A stretch of 64,000 bases of DNA from JAGNKE01 sp964583335 (lineage in GTDB: Bacteria; Pseudomonadota; Alphaproteobacteria; Micavibrionales; Micavibrionaceae): positions 62,001-126,000 of the forward strand of contig CAZOVG010000006.1 in NCBI GenBank assembly GCA_964583335.1, given 5' to 3'. Below the pieces are notes generated by a model. The model was not told the origin of the DNA. It searched no databases and saw only the letters and a list, made by a program, of their open reading frames with translations. Below are positions 39,439 through 48,407 of this stretch, piece after piece (position 1 is the first letter of the stretch; every line of letters begins with the position of its first letter). A program made the translations under genes and the position numbers.

Positions 39439-39714
39439 ATGTATAAAACGACCTTACTCGCCGGATTCAGCGCTTTGGCGCTTGTTTTCACGTTTTCCCC
39501 CGCTCATGCGGAAGAAGGCGGAACCTCTGTTTCCTATGCCAAGAAGAAGCAGGGTGGCGTTCACTTTGTGAACAAAGACGAGATTCAAGATGAGGCCGCA
39601 AATGCTGCCGATCCTGCCAACCCGCAGGATGTGGAGCCGGCTGCGGGTACTGAAGAGGAGCCTGAAGCCGAAGAAAACAGAGCGGCCGATATGATCAAAC
39701 TGCCGCGCAAGTAA
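39439..39714 (+). CDS. Small exported protein (91 aa)
   Basis: The ATG at 39439 (AAGGAGACACCCTT before it) starts a signal peptide (MYKTTLLAGFSALALVFTFS) cleaved near AHAEEGG. The mature 70 residues are acidic and low-complexity (AANAADPANPQDVEPAAGTE, then EEEPEAEENRAADM). No family recognised; it looks like a periplasmic or secreted small protein. It lies between zur and the convergent sigma-54 activator, 11 bases from the latter's stop. Confidence 0.6.
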   Translation: MYKTTLLAGFSALALVFTFSPAHAEEGGTSVSYAKKKQGGVHFVNKDEIQDEAANAADPANPQDVEPAAGTEEEPEAEENRAADMIKLPRK

Positions 39715-39724
39715 CGCGTAGGCT

Positions 39725-41164
39725 TTATGATTCAGATTCTACGGCTTCAGACAGCTTACGGTAAAATGTCGATTTGGCCATGTTCAGGGCCTTTGCCGAT
39801 GCCGTAACGTTCTGGCCGTGGTAGTCGAGAACCTTTAAAAGCGCCTCCCGCTCTATGTCGGAGGCGCTTTTTATTTTGCCTTCCGCATCAAACAGCCCGA
39901 TAAACATTCCCTCCCAATCGGACTTCGCCGATCGATCCGAAGGTTGGGTGTTTTCATCCCTTTCTTGGACTTTTTCCGCAGCGCTTTGATTTAAAATGAG
40001 ATCTCCGGCCTCAAGACTTGGCCCGTCGGAAAGAACAAGCGCCCGGTTCATCATATTTTCGAGCTGCCGGACGTTGCCGGGCCAATCATGCTCTTTAAGG
40101 ATTTTTATGGCGCCCTCTGAAAGCGGTTTTGGGGGCCATGCCTGTCTGGCACAGAAGCGAGCTATGAAATGCTCGGCAAGTCTCGGGATGTCCTCTTTTC
40201 TTTCCCGCAGGGGCGGCATCTCGATCTGGAGCACGTTAAGGCGGAAAAAGAGGTCTTCGCGGAAACGCCCCTCTGCCACCTCCCGGGTTAGGTTGCGGTT
40301 TGTCGCTGAGATGATCCGCACGTTTACGGCTACCGGGCGTGCTGCGCCGACAGGTTCGACCTCTTTTTGTTGTATTGCCCGAAGAAGTTTGACCTGCGTT
40401 TCCAGAGGCAATTCGCCTACCTCGTCGAGGAAGATGGTTCCGCCCTCGGCTTCCCTGAATTTTCCAGAAGTCTTTTCAATTGCGCCCGTGAACGCGCCTT
40501 TTTCATGTCCGAAGAGAACACTTTCAACCAGTTGGGCAGGTATGGCGCCGCAGTTAACAGCCACAAAACTTGATCCTGCCCGTTTGCTCTCGCCATGGAT
40601 GGCGCGAGCCATGACTTCTTTGCCTGTTCCGGTTTCCCCTGTGATTAGCACGGGTATGTCTGCTGCGCTTGCTTTTCTTGCAACGCCAAGGGTTTGCATC
40701 AGTCCCGCTTCATGGCCAATCAGGCTCTCGAAGGTTACCGTGCCTTCGCGGCTCTGGTTTAGTCTACGAACTTCCCGCGCCAGCGACGACATATTCAGAG
40801 CGTTCCGGACCGTTACGGCCAGCCGTTCGCCTTCATAAGGTTTGTTGATGAAGTCCGTAGCGCCCAGCTTTATCGCCTGAACGGCCTGCGCCATATCCTG
40901 ATTACCGGTTAACATGATCACGGGCATGTCCGGGTACCTCTGGCGGATGATTTCTAACGTTTCCATACCCCCCATGACGGGCATGTTTATATCTAGGACG
41001 ACCAGGGGTGTTCGTTGGGCTGCGTTCTCTTGCGAGAGGTATTCCAGAGCCTCTTTCCCGTTTTGCCTAATCACAGCTTCGTAGCCGGTTTTTCGATGCA
41101 AAAGCGTCGTCAGCATCAGGCTGTGATTCTTATCGTCATCGACTATCAGGATTTTTTGGTTCAT
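39725..41164 (-). CDS. NtrC-family sigma-54-dependent response regulator
   Basis: A 479-residue activator starting at the ATG at 41164 (GGAAG upstream). The receiver has DDD at 9-11, phosphoacceptor Asp in LDINMPVMGG (about 58) and Lys in FINKPYEG. The AAA+ domain shows Walker A ITGETGTGKEVMARA, the sigma-54 contact loop GAFTGA, and Walker B-like GGTIFLDEVGELP, with arginine fingers. The C-terminal Fis-like helix-turn-helix is NVTASAKALNMAKSTFYRKL. No sensor kinase lies nearby in the window. It faces away from the 41380 gene, which carries a clear sigma-54 promoter. Confidence 0.9.
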   Translation of the reverse strand: MNQKILIVDDDKNHSLMLTTLLHRKTGYEAVIRQNGKEALEYLSQENAAQRTPLVVLDINMPVMGGMETLEIIRQRYPDMPVIMLTGNQDMAQAVQAIKLGATDFINKPYEGERLAVTVRNALNMSSLAREVRRLNQSREGTVTFESLIGHEAGLMQTLGVARKASAADIPVLITGETGTGKEVMARAIHGESKRAGSSFVAVNCGAIPAQLVESVLFGHEKGAFTGAIEKTSGKFREAEGGTIFLDEVGELPLETQVKLLRAIQQKEVEPVGAARPVAVNVRIISATNRNLTREVAEGRFREDLFFRLNVLQIEMPPLRERKEDIPRLAEHFIARFCARQAWPPKPLSEGAIKILKEHDWPGNVRQLENMMNRALVLSDGPSLEAGDLILNQSAAEKVQERDENTQPSDRSAKSDWEGMFIGLFDAEGKIKSASDIEREALLKVLDYHGQNVTASAKALNMAKSTFYRKLSEAVESES

Positions 41165-41224
41165 TCGCACTTCCATCTTTTCTTATATTAATTTAGGCCT
41201 GAGAGGTGAATAAACCGTTTCAAA

Positions 41225-41251
41225 ATGAGACTTTTAATCTGACTTTCTCAT
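41225..41251. promoter_or_regulatory. Inverted repeat, possible activator enhancer site
   Basis: ATGAGA (41225-41230) and TCTCAT (41246-41251) form an inverted repeat with a 15-base spacer, about 85 bases upstream of the sigma-54 promoter at 41325. The distance is right for an NtrC-type upstream activating site, and the regulator gene is divergent from it. Confidence 0.45.
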
Positions 41252-41324
41252 AATCGAACGTTTTATTTTGGGACAGGAGAACTTAGAAACCAATTAAGCT
41301 ATTGATTTTAAATAACCAACAATC

Positions 41325-41340
41325 TGGCACGACACTTGCT
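41325..41340 (+). promoter_or_regulatory. Sigma-54 promoter
   Basis: TGGCACGACACTTGCT is an exact -24/-12 element: GG at 41326-41327 and GC at 41338-41339 are 12 bases apart, with TGGCAC and TTGCT matching the consensus. The start of the transcript should be near 41351, and the next start codon is the ATG at 41380. This pairs with the divergent NtrC-type activator. Confidence 0.9.
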
Positions 41341-41379
41341 TTACATAACATCAAAAGATGTGTGAATGCAGGTGCGACT

Positions 41380-41820
41380 ATGGACATAATTACTCAGAAT
41401 GCTGAAGAGCTATTATACGAGGATTTAAGCGCGGCTTCCGGGTTCATGCCTGACCTGCGTTGCATCCATTTCAAGCGGGCACCGCAGGACCGCTCCAGCA
41501 CCAACGCGCAGAATGCTATGGCCGACGGCGCATCTTCTGCGTTCATAAACGAATTGAAGGGCTATCTTGGGCAGATTGATGCCCGCATTTTTCTTTGTCA
41601 TGACGGCGACGTTTTTGTCGTAGCGCCTGATCTGACTCAGCACAATTTGAACGGTTTTTTGCACCACCTTGAAGCGAAACTTGGGCCGGCCTCATTTATG
41701 GGGCTGGCCTATCTTTTCGAGGTCGGAGTCGATTGGTCCAAGCTTCGGGTGCTCTGCGAGCGAAAATTCCAGTCATTAAGGCGGGCAGGGGCGATTGAGG
41801 TTAATTATCTTACCGCCTGA
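41380..41820 (+). CDS. Unknown protein (146 aa) under sigma-54 control
   Basis: The ATG at 41380 lies about 30 bases downstream of the inferred sigma-54 transcript start, with AGGTG before it; an upstream TTG at 41302 precedes the promoter and is not used. The protein starts MDIITQNAEELLYEDLSAAS. The core has strand-helix elements (ARIFLCHDGDVFVVAPDLT, LGPASFMGLAYLFEVGV) like a small receiver- or ferredoxin-like fold; no catalytic motif is seen. I do not recognise a family. It is the only obvious target of the neighbouring activator in this window. Confidence 0.6.
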   Translation: MDIITQNAEELLYEDLSAASGFMPDLRCIHFKRAPQDRSSTNAQNAMADGASSAFINELKGYLGQIDARIFLCHDGDVFVVAPDLTQHNLNGFLHHLEAKLGPASFMGLAYLFEVGVDWSKLRVLCERKFQSLRRAGAIEVNYLTA

Positions 41821-41833
41821 TGATGCACATAAC

Positions 41834-44116
41834 CTACTCGCCTTTTTCCTTGAGAACCGTATCAATAAGATCTTGATTTTCTTTGTTTGCATCCTTGGCT
41901 CTTCTTAGAAGGTGCGCGGCTTTGCCGTATGACAAAATCTGATTATCGTCTGTGATTAATTCGCCCAAGGCGCTGTAATCTATCATTTTGGTTCGGTCCA
42001 GCACGACCGCCTTGCGGATCGCTTCTTCCGTCAGATCGCGTTTTATGTCTGTACGGGCGAAGCCGGGCCATAATTTTCCTAAATCCCCGTTGTCATTGGC
42101 TGAACCGATCAGAATTCCCGTGCCTGAAGTCGGGTCATTCCAAAGAACAGAGTTTGGAAAGACTGTATGAAACGTCTTTGTGATTGAGGCGCTATAATAG
42201 GCGGGAACGAGATGATACGGCAACCATTGCGCGATCACGCCGTCCTTGGTTAGCTTGCTTCGAGCCAGTTGGTAGAATTCGAGAGAGTACAAAGCGTTAA
42301 CGCCTGCAAAAGTCGGGGGCATGGGCTCAAGTGTGATGACGTCGTATTTTTCGGGCGTTCTGCGCATGTAAGCGCGTCCGTCCATGATTACACTGTTGAC
42401 TCTTGGATCTTCAAGAACCTTTTCGTTAGCCGTGAAATGATCGGCCAGCTTGAAGACATTCGGGTTGATATCGACAATTCTCAGCGATTGTGGGTTCTCT
42501 TTGCGTACGGCGTTTGCGGTCTGGCCCGTGCCGAAACAAATCACGAGGGCGGCTTGAGGATTGGGGTGAAGCAGCATTGGCAAATGCCCCATCCACGCCA
42601 TGTACTGGCCTGTAAAAGGCATGTCGCTGTTTAGTACAGAGCCGGACTGCTCGGTCGTCGAAAACCCGTCAATAAACAAAATCCGGCGTCCGCCTTTGTA
42701 TTCGACGGCTGAAATTGTTGAGTCCGGTCCTTCGTAAAACTCTAAAATTTTCGTCGGCACTCGGGTTTTGAAGTCAGAGGCCCCTTGGATTCTGACTCTA
42801 CCGAGGCCGGATTCGAAAAAGACCGCGATGACAAGCGCTATCGCCGTTAGTGCTGAAAGACGTGTGCGCGTTTGCTTTTGCGCCGCTAAAATCCCGGTTG
42901 CGCCGACCAGAAGTCCGGCTAGCCAAGCGGTGCGGGCCAACCCGATGGTCGGGAGTAAAAGCCATCCGGAAAGGAGCGCTCCTAAAATGGCTGCGAAGGC
43001 GTTCACTCCATAAAGCACACCCCATTTCCAAGGCCGATTCTGGGTATCCAAAATCCACGGAAGGGCTAAGCCGAGAAGAAAGATCGGTATCCCAATGACA
43101 TAGAGCGTCAGGAAAAACCATTGAACGAAGATAATCATTTCATAATGAGCAACAAGCTTAACGAATATGTCGAAGCGCTCAATTATTGGCGTTGCCAATA
43201 AAATTGTGATGCCTGACCACGCCAATAAGACTCCGAGCGAGGCATTTTTTTGTGTTCGCAGGTAGGGAACCAATCTTGCGCCAAGACCTAAGGAGATCAG
43301 CACACATGAAAGCATGATCGCAAAAGCGTCCGTAGTGCTCATGAATGCTGCGGTCAGAGCTCGGAACCAAGCGACTTCGAGCATGAAGGTGGCGCAGCCC
43401 GTTGCAAAAACGATGAGAAGCGCCATAAAAAATTTGAATGGAGGCTCGGCTGTCTTTGAGTCTGCGGATAATCTGTCTGCAAGAAAAACTTCACGTCCCA
43501 GCGTTATGGCCGTTATACCAACAAGCAGATTTATTGACGAGTTCAGCCAAATTGTATTTTGAACCCCTAACATCGGAATAAACAGAAAGGCCGATAGTAA
43601 TGCGCCTAAGGCTGCGCCCAGCGTATTGAGACCGTATAGTGTCGCTATGGGCACCTGCGATTGTCTGGCCATCAGTCCGATCACGGGAACCGTTGCCCCT
43701 AGGAAAATGGCCTGTATTCCGAACGATGAAGCGATTCCCAAAAGATAAACTGTCCCAGCCAGCTCGGGGCTGGCTTGATAGAATTCGGTATCCACTCTCT
43801 CTACGATTTGAAAGGCGCTGTTTAAGAATAAGCCGGATATTCCGATTATGCATTCCATAACCCCGTACAACCGCAACGGTCTGGTGTTATTGACACGTTC
43901 AAGGATGCGGCCTGTAATCAAGGCGCCGACGCACATGCCGCCCATGGTCACGGCCAGCGTTACGGCCGTTCCCCATGCCGAGACTCCCAAGGCCAAAGAG
44001 GCTTTGAGCTGCCACAACACCTGCCATGACAGGGCCGCCAAGCCAGACAGCGCGACCAGCAAGGTGATGATTTTAGCGTTTTTTTCAACGCTGCCGGACG
44101 TTACAGATGCGATCAT
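41834..44116 (-). CDS. Fused MFS transporter and spermidine-synthase-like protein
   Basis: A 760-residue protein with about 12 or more hydrophobic segments in the first 440 residues (LVALSGLAALSWQVLWQLKA, GVSAWGTAVTLAVTMGGMC, FMLEVAWFRALTAAFMSTTD) and a C-terminal spermidine-synthase-like SAM domain beginning around residue 460 with EYKGGRRILFIDGFSTTEQ and ALVICFGTGQTANAVRKENP, later RIVDINPNVFKLADHF and VITLEPMPPTFAGVNALYSL. Such fusions are widespread, but the methyl- or aminopropyl-transfer substrate is unknown. Convergent with the 41380 gene, with 13 bases between stops. Start ATG at 44116. Confidence 0.82.
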   Translation of the reverse strand: MIASVTSGSVEKNAKIITLLVALSGLAALSWQVLWQLKASLALGVSAWGTAVTLAVTMGGMCVGALITGRILERVNNTRPLRLYGVMECIIGISGLFLNSAFQIVERVDTEFYQASPELAGTVYLLGIASSFGIQAIFLGATVPVIGLMARQSQVPIATLYGLNTLGAALGALLSAFLFIPMLGVQNTIWLNSSINLLVGITAITLGREVFLADRLSADSKTAEPPFKFFMALLIVFATGCATFMLEVAWFRALTAAFMSTTDAFAIMLSCVLISLGLGARLVPYLRTQKNASLGVLLAWSGITILLATPIIERFDIFVKLVAHYEMIIFVQWFFLTLYVIGIPIFLLGLALPWILDTQNRPWKWGVLYGVNAFAAILGALLSGWLLLPTIGLARTAWLAGLLVGATGILAAQKQTRTRLSALTAIALVIAVFFESGLGRVRIQGASDFKTRVPTKILEFYEGPDSTISAVEYKGGRRILFIDGFSTTEQSGSVLNSDMPFTGQYMAWMGHLPMLLHPNPQAALVICFGTGQTANAVRKENPQSLRIVDINPNVFKLADHFTANEKVLEDPRVNSVIMDGRAYMRRTPEKYDVITLEPMPPTFAGVNALYSLEFYQLARSKLTKDGVIAQWLPYHLVPAYYSASITKTFHTVFPNSVLWNDPTSGTGILIGSANDNGDLGKLWPGFARTDIKRDLTEEAIRKAVVLDRTKMIDYSALGELITDDNQILSYGKAAHLLRRAKDANKENQDLIDTVLKEKGE

Positions 44117-44244
44117 GGCACTTTACAATCTATCCTGTTCATTTTTTGACCTTATTTCGGCCTAACATATAACACGTTCGCCTTTTCGGGGAAAAAGATT
44201 TAAAGGGGACTAAACTCAATGAATTTTCAAAAAAGCTTGCATCT

Positions 44245-44321
44245 TGGCGTCCCCGGCGGGATTTGAACCCACGACCTCAGGATTAGGAATCCTGCGCTCT
44301 ATCCTGCTGAGCTACGGGGAC
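44245..44321 (-). tRNA. tRNA-Arg (CCU)
   Basis: On the minus strand the sequence folds as GTCCCCG acceptor with GGGGAC partner, D arm AGCTCAGCAGGATAGAGC, anticodon arm CAGGATTCCTAATCCTG (loop ATTCCTAAT, anticodon CCT), T arm GTGGGTTCAAATCCCG, discriminator G and an encoded CCA end at 44247-44245. A normal 77-base tRNA. A single-copy tRNA in many genomes and a frequent integration site, though no element is visible here. Confidence 0.95.
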
Positions 44322-44426
44322 AGGCCTGTTCTGTTTTAACAGGATAATCCTTTCAGGAAAACAGCTTAATCCCCTCAGATAAAAAGCTTCTTTGCAAGTT
44401 TGGGGCGTTTATGGTTATGTACGGCC

Positions 44427-46109
44427 ATGAAGATAAACCAAAAGACAGCCGCCAAGCGCCCCGAACGCTCTGAACTCCTGATGCCCGCCGGATCTCTGGA
44501 GAAGCTTAAAGTTGCCGTTCTGTACGGAGCCGATGCGATTTACATGGGCACGCCGGATATGTCCTTGCGGACTAAGTCCAGTTTTACACTGGACGAGGTG
44601 GTGGAGGGGATCGAGTTCGCCCACGCGCACGGCAAGCGGGTTTACCTGACGCTGAACCTGTTTACGCACAATAAGGATATCGCCAAGCTGCCGGAATATA
44701 TCGAGACGGTGCGGAAAGTGAAGCCGGACGGGCTGATCATCGCCGACCCCGGTGTGTTTCAGTTTGTAAAAGAACAGGCGCCGGAGCTGGAGTTACATAT
44801 CTCCACGCAGGCGAATATCTGTTCATGGCTGTCGGTCAAGTTCTGGCAGGATGCGGGGGCGAGCCTTTGCGTGCTGGGCCGTGAAGTGACGTTTGAAGAA
44901 TTATCGGAAATCCGAGAGCATTGCGCGGACATCAAGCTGGAGGCCTTCGTGCACGGCGCGATGTGCATGACGTATTCGGGGCGGTGCCTGCTGTCTAACT
45001 TTATGTCCGAGCGCGGGGCCAATCAGGGGAATTGCGCGAATAGCTGCCGCTGGAGCTATAAAGTCCATATCCGCATGAAGGACGGGACGATCAAGGATCT
45101 GGAGATCAACGAGACAAACCGCGAGATGTTCGAGTTCTTCCTTGAGGAAGGGCATAGACCGGGCGAGATGATGCAGCTCGAAGAGGACGATCGGGGGTCG
45201 TATATTCTGAATTCTCGCGATCTGTGCCTCATGCCAAAGCTCGACGATTACTTAAGGATCGGGGTGGACTCGCTTAAGGTCGAGGGGCGCAACAAGAGCG
45301 CGTTTTATGTCGGTGTCGTGGCGCGGGCCTATCGCATGGCGATCGATTCCTATTACCGCGATCCGGCCAACTGGGACCCCAAGCCGTTTATGGCGGAGCT
45401 TGAGACGGTTCCGAACCGGGGCTATACGCTGGCGTTCCATGAAGGTCGGTTGACCAATCTCTCGCACGGGTACGACAACACGGGTACTTTTGCCACGTAT
45501 GAATTCGCGGGCATGATTACGGCGGTCACGGACGATGCGTTCCATATGCACGTCAAGAACAAGCTTGTCGCCGGGGACGTTCTGGAGTTCGTCCCGCCTA
45601 ACGCAAACGATCCTATCCTGCTGCGGATCTATTCGTTTGAGAATGCGGAGAACGGCAAGGTCACCGAGGTCGTGAACGCCTCGCCGGAGACGACGATCAG
45701 GATTCCTTTTGCCTTGTTCGAGCATGAGCATATCCCCGATTTGCTTCAAAACCTGCCGCCTATGACCATCGTGCGGAAAGAAGCCCTGCTGACAGATGTA
45801 CAGGAGACGCGGCTTAAGCTCGACAAGACGGTTCAGAATCTTGAACTCGGGAAGGGGCGGGCGAGCGCTTTCAACGACAACCGCGAAGCCTTGCTTGAGG
45901 CCAAGCGCGTTGATTCCCAGGATAAGGTTCTTAAATCGCCGCGCGTAGGGGCGGAGGGATGTTGCGGCAAGGGCTGCAACGGGTGTCTTATCTTCTGGCA
46001 CGCCCCGGAATATGCGAAGGCGCGGGAAATACTTAAAACCAAAAAGCAGGGTGAAATGCTGTCCCGCAACATGATTGAGCGTGAAAAAGAGACTAAAACA
46101 GGCACCTGA
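44427..46109 (+). CDS. U32 family peptidase (RlhA/YhbU-type)
   Basis: A 560-residue protein from the ATG at 44427. The U32 core begins ELLMPAGSLEKLKVAVLYGA and DAIYMGTPDMSLR, continues with GLIIADPGVFQFVKEQAPEL, and the Cys cluster EAFVHGAMCMTYSGRCLLSN and QGNCANSCRWSYKVHIRMKD. The C-terminal part has GAEGCCGKGCNGCLIFWHAP, a second Cys-rich site found in the long U32 form. Members include RlhA, which hydroxylates C2501 of 23S rRNA, and tRNA-hydroxylating TrhP; which of these this is remains unclear. No operon partner. Start has only a poor ribosome site. Confidence 0.85.
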   Translation: MKINQKTAAKRPERSELLMPAGSLEKLKVAVLYGADAIYMGTPDMSLRTKSSFTLDEVVEGIEFAHAHGKRVYLTLNLFTHNKDIAKLPEYIETVRKVKPDGLIIADPGVFQFVKEQAPELELHISTQANICSWLSVKFWQDAGASLCVLGREVTFEELSEIREHCADIKLEAFVHGAMCMTYSGRCLLSNFMSERGANQGNCANSCRWSYKVHIRMKDGTIKDLEINETNREMFEFFLEEGHRPGEMMQLEEDDRGSYILNSRDLCLMPKLDDYLRIGVDSLKVEGRNKSAFYVGVVARAYRMAIDSYYRDPANWDPKPFMAELETVPNRGYTLAFHEGRLTNLSHGYDNTGTFATYEFAGMITAVTDDAFHMHVKNKLVAGDVLEFVPPNANDPILLRIYSFENAENGKVTEVVNASPETTIRIPFALFEHEHIPDLLQNLPPMTIVRKEALLTDVQETRLKLDKTVQNLELGKGRASAFNDNREALLEAKRVDSQDKVLKSPRVGAEGCCGKGCNGCLIFWHAPEYAKAREILKTKKQGEMLSRNMIEREKETKTGT

Positions 46110-46198
46110 TTTGTAATAATTTTGTTATTTTTATAGATTAGTGCTAGAGATGGTAACCATAATTATATGTCGTTACTTTTAAGTTCGAGGGGAAAATC

Positions 46199-46564
46199 AT
46201 GAAAAAAGATGAACGGGAACCAACAATTTATATCAGTCCGAAATATCCGTCCTACGATTTCAAGGCGGCAGCGGAGGGCGTGCCTGCAGGTGCGCTGCAC
46301 GATATTTTCCTGCGGCATGAAGCCAGCATGACCAGCATCGATCCGCGTGAACGCTGGAGCGCGGTTGATGCGATGAAGGTGATGTCCCGTCAGAACGGTC
46401 TTCCCGGCCTTACCGAATACAGGCAAGCGGCCCTTGGAATTCTAGAAAAAACGATCTCTGGGGACCCTGATGCTGATGTCCGTCAAAAGGCTGTGCATAC
46501 GGCCAGCATTATCCGTGGACTTCAGCAGCCTCAAAATGAACCGCAGGAACCTGAAATCGCCTGA
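46199..46564 (+). CDS. Hypothetical protein (121 aa)
   Basis: A soluble protein starting MKKDEREPTIYISPKYPSYD, with an internal helical part (ERWSAVDAMKVMSRQNGLPG, then EYRQAALGILEKTISGDPDA) resembling HEAT-like or anti-sigma helical folds. GAGGGGAAAATC precedes the ATG. No family recognised. Upstream is an AT-rich stretch with the palindrome GGTAACC near 46151. It stands alone, with no operon partner in the same direction closer than about 100 bases. Confidence 0.6.
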   Translation: MKKDEREPTIYISPKYPSYDFKAAAEGVPAGALHDIFLRHEASMTSIDPRERWSAVDAMKVMSRQNGLPGLTEYRQAALGILEKTISGDPDADVRQKAVHTASIIRGLQQPQNEPQEPEIA

Positions 46565-46667
46565 GTCTCAGCTTCATCTTGAGATAGATTTTGGATAGAG
46601 TGGGGGCCTTGGGGTTTCCGCTCTTTCTTTTTTGCGTCTGTGTTCTCAATTTTTTCGGAGGGCGGCC

Positions 46668-47624
46668 TTGTCCGTATTTTTCGCACTTCAGCGCGAGGCT
46701 TTTTTGAACGGTGTGCAGCAGCGTAACGCGTTTCTGGATTCCGTTTTTTATGATGTCGGCAGCGTTACCTCCGACGAGCAGCCGTCCCTGGCTTTCTGGC
46801 GTGCGAAGGAGGGGGCCCTTTTGATCGTGCTGCCCTCCGGCGGGGACGCACTTGAAGTCTTCGCCGATAAGGAGGCGTTTTTCGATCAGGGCGGGGGAGA
46901 TGTGAAGGCGCTCGCCGTGGCGGGGGTCGGCAGTTCCGCATTAGGGGCGGCCGCGTTCGCGCGGAATGTCGCCGATGCCGTGGGTGGGCCGGTCGCCGCC
47001 GTCGTTTCGGGCTACGGGCTTTCGGATGTTCTCACGGAGGCGATGGGCGGGTTTTTCCTGTTCGGAGCGCTTAACAGCGTCCGTCATAGGCTGGAGGGTT
47101 TGGATCGGCCGGGTCAAGCTTATGCGCAGGGCGAGGCGGCGGGGCTTCTTCGCACAAGCAAGGATACGGCAACGCTGATTGATTTGTTTTCAGACCCTCG
47201 GTTTAATGTCCCTTTGCTGGTCGGACACTCCAAGGGGAACCTCGTGATTTCCGAGGCGCTTTACGCGCTAGAGGCCCGGCAGGCTCTGGCACCTGTCGCC
47301 GAGCGCTGCCGGATCGTGACGATCAGCGCCAAAATCGGCATGCCTTCGGCGTTCAGGCGGAAGGTGATCGACGTGATGGGGCAGTGGGACGGGTTCGGGG
47401 CGCTGAATTCCCGGCCCGACATTCCTGCCGACCTGATCGTGCCGGGGGCCTGGCACAGCACGAACCCCGAGTTTCCGTTCGGCCTGGGACTGCGGGTCAC
47501 CCCGACACTCAAGGACGCACTGACCTTGTTTGACACGCCCAGACCGCCTCAAAAACGGCCGATTTTTGCGGATTTCATGGAGGCGCGGAAGCGCACCCTG
47601 AGCGCCCTTACGGTCCCGGCCTGA
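46668..47624 (+). CDS. Putative alpha/beta-hydrolase (lipase-like, 318 aa)
   Basis: The TTG at 46668 (GGAGG 6 bases upstream) is chosen over a TTG at 46632 with no site. The protein shows NVPLLVGHSKGNLVISEALY, a GxSxG-type nucleophile elbow (GHSKG), and a rossmann-like strand order before it (VKALAVAGVGSSALGAAAF). A likely catalytic Asp and His follow (GAWHSTNPEFPF). The family resembles class 3 lipases of unknown substrate. No signal peptide, so it is cytoplasmic. It lies 119 bases before the TetR gene and 36 bases after the inferred operator start; not part of the efflux operon by orientation alone. Confidence 0.6.
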   Translation: MSVFFALQREAFLNGVQQRNAFLDSVFYDVGSVTSDEQPSLAFWRAKEGALLIVLPSGGDALEVFADKEAFFDQGGGDVKALAVAGVGSSALGAAAFARNVADAVGGPVAAVVSGYGLSDVLTEAMGGFFLFGALNSVRHRLEGLDRPGQAYAQGEAAGLLRTSKDTATLIDLFSDPRFNVPLLVGHSKGNLVISEALYALEARQALAPVAERCRIVTISAKIGMPSAFRRKVIDVMGQWDGFGALNSRPDIPADLIVPGAWHSTNPEFPFGLGLRVTPTLKDALTLFDTPRPPQKRPIFADFMEARKRTLSALTVPA

Positions 47625-47687
47625 ATTTTTTCGATTTATTGCTAAAAGCCTGTAACTCCCCATAGTTTTCCATAGAATATTTATGAG

Positions 47688-47703
47688 TTGACTGGTCGGT
47701 CAA
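47688..47703. promoter_or_regulatory. TetR operator of the efflux operon
   Basis: TTGACTGGTCGGTCAA is an almost perfect palindrome (TTGAC/GTCAA with ACTGGTCGGT inside), the typical form of TetR-family operators that control RND pumps. It starts 55 bases before the TetR start codon and overlaps the expected promoter. Autoregulation and control of the pump genes after it are inferred. Confidence 0.75.
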
Positions 47704-47742
47704 ATGTGATTATAAACCTTTTCTTGTTGAAAGGAGCGCCTT

Positions 47743-48396
47743 ATGAGCCGCGCGACCACGAACACCAAAGACCGTCTGATCGAGACGGCCAGAGATTTGA
47801 TCTGGCGCAACAGCTATAACGCTGTCAGCGTCGATGACATCTGCGCCGCCGCCGACGTTAAAAAAGGCAGCTTTTATCATTTTTTCCCGTCAAAGGCGCA
47901 TCTGGCGCTGGCCACCATGGATTCCTGCATGCAGGAGATGAAGGCCTCCTATAACGAGATTTTTTCCAAGGAGCGCCCGCCTATAGAGCGTTTCAGGATG
48001 ATGGCGCGGCACGTTTTCGAGCATCAGAGCGAGATCAGTAAGGAACTTGGCCATGTCTGCGGTTGTCCGTTCGCCACGCTGGGCTCAGAGTTGGCCGCCA
48101 AGGATGAGGAGATCGGCAGCACGATCGCGCGGATCTGCGCTGAAAAGACCGCCTATTATGAGGAGTGCCTGAAGGATTTGCAGGCCGAGGGGCTTATCGC
48201 GCCCTCAATCGACGTTAAAAGCAAGGCCGACGAGATTTTCGCGCTCGTGGTCGGGCAATTATTGATGGCGCGGATCAAGAACGATCTGAGTTTCATCGAA
48301 CACAAGCTTGAGGAGTCCCTTTTCAATTTGATCGGGATCGACCTTGCGCATCTTCCTGAGGCTTCTGAAAAGAGCCGGAAGAGCGTTAGGGGCTAA
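47743..48396 (+). CDS. TetR family transcriptional repressor
   Basis: A 217-residue regulator with the TetR helix-turn-helix in the first 50 residues (ETARDLIWRNSYNAVSVDDI, CAAADVKKGSFYHFFPSKA). The C-terminal ligand domain (ERFRMMARHVFEHQSEISKE) is normal in length. It lies directly upstream of the adaptor gene of an RND pump (gap 11 bases) and behind the operator at 47688, so it probably represses the whole operon and is released by the pump's substrates. Confidence 0.9.
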   Translation: MSRATTNTKDRLIETARDLIWRNSYNAVSVDDICAAADVKKGSFYHFFPSKAHLALATMDSCMQEMKASYNEIFSKERPPIERFRMMARHVFEHQSEISKELGHVCGCPFATLGSELAAKDEEIGSTIARICAEKTAYYEECLKDLQAEGLIAPSIDVKSKADEIFALVVGQLLMARIKNDLSFIEHKLEESLFNLIGIDLAHLPEASEKSRKSVRG

Positions 48397-48407
48397 TATA
48401 TTTTGCT

